From NCBI GenBank assembly GCA_963693305.1, contig OY855903.1, forward strand, positions 22,656,755 through 22,720,754: DNA of 64,000 nucleotides. Direction: 5' to 3'. Source of the stretch: Meandrina meandrites. Lineage: Eukaryota; Cnidaria; Anthozoa; Scleractinia; Meandrinidae. The notes under the pieces were generated by a model. It saw only the letters and a list, made by a program, of their open reading frames with translations, did not search any database and was not told the DNA's origin. The translations under genes and the position numbers were made by a program. Shown here in pieces: positions 59,682 to 64,000 of the stretch. Every line of letters begins with the position of its first letter. The stretch's first letter is position 1.

Positions 59682-59958
59682 CATTCAAATAAAGCTACCG
59701 AGCAGTACTTTCATGTGATACTGCTTCCTATGCAGTATAAGGTGGTTTTATCGTTAAGTTTGTGGATAAAACTCCGGTGTGTGACTATTCAAAGAAAAGC
59801 TATTGAGCAGTACTTTTTTGTGGATCTATTTATTATGCTGTACAATGTGGTTCTAACTTAGTGTGTGACCATTGAAATGGAAGCTATTGAGAAACACTTT
59901 CATCCGGTGCAAAGTTCGTACCGCTCTGAACTTTGTAACTTGTGTGTTCCACTCAGGG

Positions 59959-60549
59959 TTAAAACATGTCGAATAGTTTTTTCTTATACCACGCTCGCTG
60001 TACTTTTTCGTCTCGTTTCTGCTTTGTTTCTGTAAATTTAGCGGCCGCCTCTTGCCTTAATCGATCCTCTCGGGCCAAGGCTTCCTCGTCCTTAGCTCGT
60101 AGCCACTCCTGGTATTTCCTAATGGCTTCGGCCTTTCTCTCCTCGCTTTGCTCGAGTTTTCCTCTGATCATCTCCTGATTTTTGAAATCTGCTTTCTCTT
60201 CAAGCCACATTCTGTGTGTCTTTCCATGTAAATTCCGCCAGTTCGCTTCTTTCTCTTTAACGATGGCGTCCTTTTTCGCTTTGCCCGCCATTTCCGTCTG
60301 TTTTCTGACCATTTCTTCCTCTTTATCCGTTAACCACATCTCGAACGTTTTACGACGATCTGACCTTGACGTCTGCAAAAAGCGCGCGAGCTTTTCGTTT
60401 TCATCCTCGGATGACGAATCATCGTCGTCGTCGTCGGATACGTCTGACTGGTCAAACTGGTTTCTCCTGACTGTCTTCCATACGTTCCAAGGCTTGTTAA
60501 CGCGGGATTCGTAGTGTGACATTAGGAAGTCTTTCATCTGACTGCTCAT
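59959..60549 (-). CDS. CCDC34-like coiled-coil protein
   Basis: A 196-aa reading frame, mostly charged. Residues 34-52 are an acidic Asp/Ser/Glu tract (DVSDDDDDDSSSEDENE). From about 62 onward there is a long Lys/Glu/Arg helix with spaced Trp motifs: FEMWLTDKEEE, THRMWLEEKAD, KYQEWLRAKDEE, and the end VQRAWYKKKLFDMF. Spaced W-L-x-x-K motifs in a coiled coil resemble the C-terminal region of CCDC34; CCDC181-type proteins are an alternative. The ATG lies 4 nt after a good acceptor (TTGCTTTCGTTCCAG), so a 5' non-coding exon upstream is likely. It is transcribed opposite to the FAD-enzyme gene. Function is not shown by the sequence; relatives are linked to cilia or sperm flagella. Confidence 0.75.
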   Translation of the reverse strand: MSSQMKDFLMSHYESRVNKPWNVWKTVRRNQFDQSDVSDDDDDDSSSEDENEKLARFLQTSRSDRRKTFEMWLTDKEEEMVRKQTEMAGKAKKDAIVKEKEANWRNLHGKTHRMWLEEKADFKNQEMIRGKLEQSEERKAEAIRKYQEWLRAKDEEALAREDRLRQEAAAKFTETKQKRDEKVQRAWYKKKLFDMF

Positions 60550-62137
60550 TTGTCTGGAACGAAAGCAATTTTAGTGAAGTTTCATGTTATAGATATCTCG
60601 TTCACACTAGTAAAGGAACAAGTTTGGAGTTCTATGACTTGTTTGTTGTATGACTGTTCACATGACGTGTTTATGTTGTGGTTCAATTTTATGCTTGGTT
60701 CAAATTATATTTCCCTTTGTTTTAAACTCATTATCATACATTACCTTATCCAAAAAAGGAAGATAAAATATGAACCAAGGATAAACTTGAACCATAACAT
60801 TTATTTTAAAACACATTTCGTGCCTGGCCTTACAATTTGTCCGAAATTTCTGTTGCATTCGTTCTGTGGTTTAACTTGTCTAGTCCTTAGGGCACTCGCT
60901 TCCCGTCCACTGGGTTAAACTTGTTTCGCTTGACTTAGAGGGGAACTACTTCGAAAGATAGTTTCAATTGATAATGCTCAGAAACACGTTTCTATTTTAA
61001 TTCGGGCTCTTAGACCAAACATGATTTGGCCTACTGGTAGTGTAAAAGAATTAAGGTGTACTGAAGAAACTTTGCTAGTGCGTCTGCGAAGACATACTCA
61101 AACCCATGTTACCTTTGAATGAATTCGTGACTAAGTGGGAACGTTTGAAGAGGTCAGTGGCGAACAACGCAAGGGTCACAATAGTTGTCATAATAGTTGA
61201 TAAATGTTGATTACGTGCATGAAGAAGGGAATTTAGCATTTCATTGTTGTTCAGTAGTAGCCCTCTAGCAGATTTCTTTAGTTCTCGGCGTTATACAGGT
61301 GAATTCTTGCTGACGTCATAGTTTACATTTTGCCCCATTAGCATACGACTTTGCGTAGAGAAGGTGTCATGTTATATACGAATTTATTACTCCAGATGTT
61401 TAACGAGCTTGTGAAACTCAATTTTTAGCTCTTTTCGTGTAATATTGAAGGAGATGTTAGCTTTCAAAAACTGCAAAATGTCTGTGTTGGCAAAAGGCCT
61501 AATGAGCCCGCATACTATTCGTAAAATTTTGAGTTTTCAAACCCGCATCACAGAAAAAGTATTTTAAAGGAGCTCTGTCAGGGGGATTTTGTACATTTTT
61601 TATCTAAACTGTTCTGAAATTAGTGGTAGGCATGGTAGGCAACTTAACTCATGAAAACATTATCTTTGAACATCTAAAGGAAGACATGACCTCAATTTGT
61701 TGATAGAAATCGAACTAAAGCTATAAATATTGATTCTTTGACAACGCTCGGAAACAACTTGAAAAGTTTAGCCTTAATTTTTCAAGTTGCAATCCATTTC
61801 CATCCAAGCCATCCGCAGCCAAAGATGCTTGTTAACAAATTCAGTGGTCCATTATATTTTGGTTTCCTACGCCACAAATGTAAATATTTGGCTGTTCGAA
61901 AATCTGTTTAAATACGCGACAAAGCCCATTTAAGTACTCAAATTTATGGTTAACATTAATTGTGCCATGTTCTTTCAATATTCAGAATTGATGATATTTT
62001 TGTAGCTCGATCAGAAACTGAAGCGCTTATAGCCTAATGAGGCAAATATTGTAAACAAGGATTTCCTTTTTCTGCTATCTAACTTTTCGACGAACAAGAT
62101 CTGCGAGGCCCATTCCTCTCCCCTCCCCCTCCCCTTG
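60550..62137. other. Intergenic between the CCDC34-like and ankyrin genes
   Basis: No gene seen. It contains an imperfect inverted repeat near 60675-60800 (GTTGTGGTTCAATTTTATG and its inverse) and, at about 61705-61795, a fragment related to the fold-back element at 46600. Confidence 0.45.
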
Positions 62138-63664
62138 TTATAACTCATTCTTGTTTGCTACATACCTGTCGTTCCCATTCCCTCCAGAGGGTAAAGTCAT
62201 GGCCCTTCTTCTGGATTCAGGTGTACCCGCTGGCGAGCTGCACGTACGGTTCACGGGTGTTCTCATCATCGGAGAAGTGGGGGACCTCTGACGAGGTAAC
62301 ATTGGAGACTTGGGGCGGGGAAATGTTGGAGACCTGGGGCGGAGGATTGGACTTCCCGGTCTCTCCGGGTTGAGAAGCGACGGAACAAGTTTACGGCCCA
62401 TGCGCGGAGAATTCCTCGGTGATGATGTTGGCGTGTTCACTCTCGGCAGTTTTTCCTCAATCTGTTTGACTCCAGCGACAGGTTTGCCGCTCAGCGGTCT
62501 GATTTCTTCAACGCACGTGCGCGCAGAACTGGGGCTGGGGGACCGGTCATGGTTGTTGAGTGACCTGCAGCCTCTTAATGGCATGTGTAGCTTGGGCTGA
62601 GAGTTCGAGCATCTATTTAACATCCTTTGGGGCACAGCACGGGCAGGAAAAGACCCCTCGCTGAACACTTCTTTATTTTCCCTTCGTTGGTTAACTTCTT
62701 CTCTCGTCAGCTCCTCCTTCACTTTGTTAAGGATGTCGTTAACTGTTGACTTCGTTGGTTTCTCTTTTAATTCGTCTTGGCTGATTGTATCTTGTTTAGG
62801 TTCCACGACTTGACTGATCTCCTTGTCGTTTGCTTCGTTTTTCTCGCCGTTAGTACGTAACTCGTCTGCCACAAGGCCTCCTTTCGAATCAGCTTCCGAG
62901 GTTTTCCCGATGTCAGGCTGATCTCCAAAAACTTCACGAGACCGTAATTCCATGTACTGGTTGAGTAGTTCAACCAGATCTTGCTGATTGGTGCTTTTAG
63001 CCATATCCATAGGCGTGACTCCCTGACGGTCAGCTCTCGACAACAGCGCCCAACCGCCGTTCATGAAGATTGCCGCTGCGCAAGAGAAGTTCCCGCCGGC
63101 TACCGCAGCGTGCAGGAGCGTGCGACCGCTGCATTGCACGGTCTGCCCGACATCCACCTTTACATCGCCGCTCAGCAAGCCCTGCAGCAATTCGCCGTCG
63201 CCTTTTTGAGCTGCTATGAAAGCTGCGATGAAAGCTCTCTCTTCGCTGGAGATCTGATTCATCTTGATGCAGATTCGCTTGAATATCTGCCGATTGTCCC
63301 GCTTCATACAACGATCCACAAACCGCTGCCACCAGGGAGGGATGCTCAGTTCAAACGCCATTGATTCCCCACCGGCTCCCCCACCGGACGCGCCGGCAGG
63401 CCGGGCCTCGATGTCCGCCATCTTTGTCTCGTCATCAAGTTCAATAGCATTGTTGTCACCCCGATGTACAAGTGTAAACAAATCTGACGGGACACCGCTG
63501 TTTACCTCAACCATCATTTTCAAATCACGCACATTCGACGAGCGCTTTGCTTGAAAACTTAAAGTCTCCTCTGTCGGTAATTGAACATGGACTTGAAAAG
63601 CGTCGGGGGCGGCTTTTGTCAATGCTGTTTCGCTGCTGTGGCCTTGCTCGTCCATTCTCTCCAC
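62138..63664 (-). CDS. Ubiquitin-like plus ankyrin-repeat protein (ANKUB1/ANKRD60-like)
   Basis: An uninterrupted 508-aa frame. Residues about 22-87 (DAFQVHVQLPTEETLSFQAK ... DLKMMVEVNSGVPSDLFTLV) look like a ubiquitin-like fold. Residues about 100-125 carry a basic and Trp-containing linker (IPPWWQRFVDRCMKRDNRQI). Ankyrin-type repeats occupy about 140-235 (RTLLHAAVAGGNFSCAAAIF, GVTPMDMAKSTNQQDLVELL). The remainder is low-complexity: a Glu/Lys-rich part, then many Ser-Pro motifs at about 420-470 (RPGSPILRPRSPTFPRPKSP), possible proline-directed kinase sites. The N-terminal layout fits ANKUB1 or ANKRD60; the long Ser-Pro tail is different. Start is the first Met (MERMDEQ); the second Met three codons later is equally possible. 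Function unknown; an adaptor role is inferred. Confidence 0.8.
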   Translation of the reverse strand: MERMDEQGHSSETALTKAAPDAFQVHVQLPTEETLSFQAKRSSNVRDLKMMVEVNSGVPSDLFTLVHRGDNNAIELDDETKMADIEARPAGASGGGAGGESMAFELSIPPWWQRFVDRCMKRDNRQIFKRICIKMNQISSEERAFIAAFIAAQKGDGELLQGLLSGDVKVDVGQTVQCSGRTLLHAAVAGGNFSCAAAIFMNGGWALLSRADRQGVTPMDMAKSTNQQDLVELLNQYMELRSREVFGDQPDIGKTSEADSKGGLVADELRTNGEKNEANDKEISQVVEPKQDTISQDELKEKPTKSTVNDILNKVKEELTREEVNQRRENKEVFSEGSFPARAVPQRMLNRCSNSQPKLHMPLRGCRSLNNHDRSPSPSSARTCVEEIRPLSGKPVAGVKQIEEKLPRVNTPTSSPRNSPRMGRKLVPSLLNPERPGSPILRPRSPTFPRPKSPMLPRQRSPTSPMMRTPVNRTCSSPAGTPESRRRAMTLPSGGNGNDRYVANKNEL

Positions 63665-64000
63665 CCTTTGATTTTTTCTACAGATCTATTTTGTCAGTTA
63701 GCGGTGTTCAGTCTTCTTCCGTGGAGGTTCCGTAGATATCTCAATTTGTCGATAACAGGTCTTTGCGAAGCCGTTCAACAGCGCCACTTTGAAAATGTTG
63801 TCTTGGTCTGTTACCAACGTGGGTGAAATTATGTCTTCGCAGAAGCGAAGACACATTAGCTATATTGCCCTGTCACGGAGAAACAAAATGATGACTTTTT
63901 TGCAGTCTGCGGAACAAAAAACGGTTTTAAATGCACCGTATCCACAAGGTAAAAAGGTTTCCTTATTAGGTATTGTGTTAACGTGTCACCGTAAGCGCTT
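63665..64000. promoter_or_regulatory. Upstream flank of the ankyrin gene
   Basis: Presumed promoter/5' UTR for the minus-strand gene. It contains a short perfect palindrome TGTCTTCGC-AGAA-GCGAAGACA at 63832-63853. No TATA box is evident. Confidence 0.35.

Larger units (their letters stand above)
58375..59920. repeat. Interrupted array of a roughly 105-bp repeat
   Basis: The unit contains GAGCAGTACTTTCATGTGAT, TATGCTGTACAAGGTGGTTC and GATAAAACCCTAGTGTGTGACCATTCAAA. Copies are at about 58385, 58440-58550, 58895-59042, 59685-59790 and 59795-59900. The array is split by the elements at 58621-58813 and 59043-59681. Confidence 0.8.

Overview
The window is AT-rich, intron-rich nuclear DNA of an animal. 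Several things point to an anthozoan cnidarian, most likely a scleractinian coral: compact split genes with GT-AG introns, many short TIR elements, scattered TACATGTA-type motifs, and a tRNA-derived repeat whose spurious peptide ([14 protein letters not shown]...) I recall from many coral gene models. Species cannot be fixed from the sequence alone. All exon joins below were made by eye from splice signals, reading phase and family conservation.

Layout. 1-3 kb: non-coding, with a CpG-dense 16-bp minisatellite (997-1952). 3-13 kb: a segmental tandem duplication carrying two paralogous genes for a small, secreted, serine-rich then strongly charged protein that I do not recognise (copy A about 4581-5457, copy B about 10528-12135). 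Copy A has an 11-bp coding deletion that shifts the C-terminus. Copy B has been invaded by at least four transposable elements that copy A lacks. A broken LINE reverse-transcriptase fragment lies between the units. 12.9-19.05 kb, minus strand: MRRF, six exons, 239 aa. 19.37-32.5 kb, plus strand: PEDS1 (TMEM189, plasmanylethanolamine desaturase), three exons, 278 aa, head-to-head with MRRF across 317 bp. Its 9.3-kb second intron holds a Penelope-like fragment split by a 2.6-kb element. 32.5-39 kb: intergenic, rich in repeats. 39-57.2 kb, plus strand: a mitochondrial FAD-dependent dehydrogenase-like gene of the SARDH/DMGDH/PDPR family, at least 16 coding exons including a 21-nt microexon. 59.96-60.55 kb, minus: a CCDC34-like coiled-coil protein. 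62.1-63.7 kb, minus: a ubiquitin-like plus ankyrin protein (ANKUB1/ANKRD60-like).

The most distinctive property of the window is its dense record of non-autonomous DNA transposons whose target-site duplications (TSDs) can be read directly. One set has 9-bp TSDs (Mutator-like), others have 8 bp (hAT-like), 5 bp (hAT5-like), 3 bp TAA/TTA (PIF/Harbinger-like) and TTAA. The duplicated 3-13 kb locus even supplies natural empty sites. The genes share no pathway that I can demonstrate; MRRF (mitochondrial translation) and the FAD enzyme (mitochondrial one-carbon or PDH regulation) are both mitochondrial, while PEDS1 makes plasmalogens in the endoplasmic reticulum.
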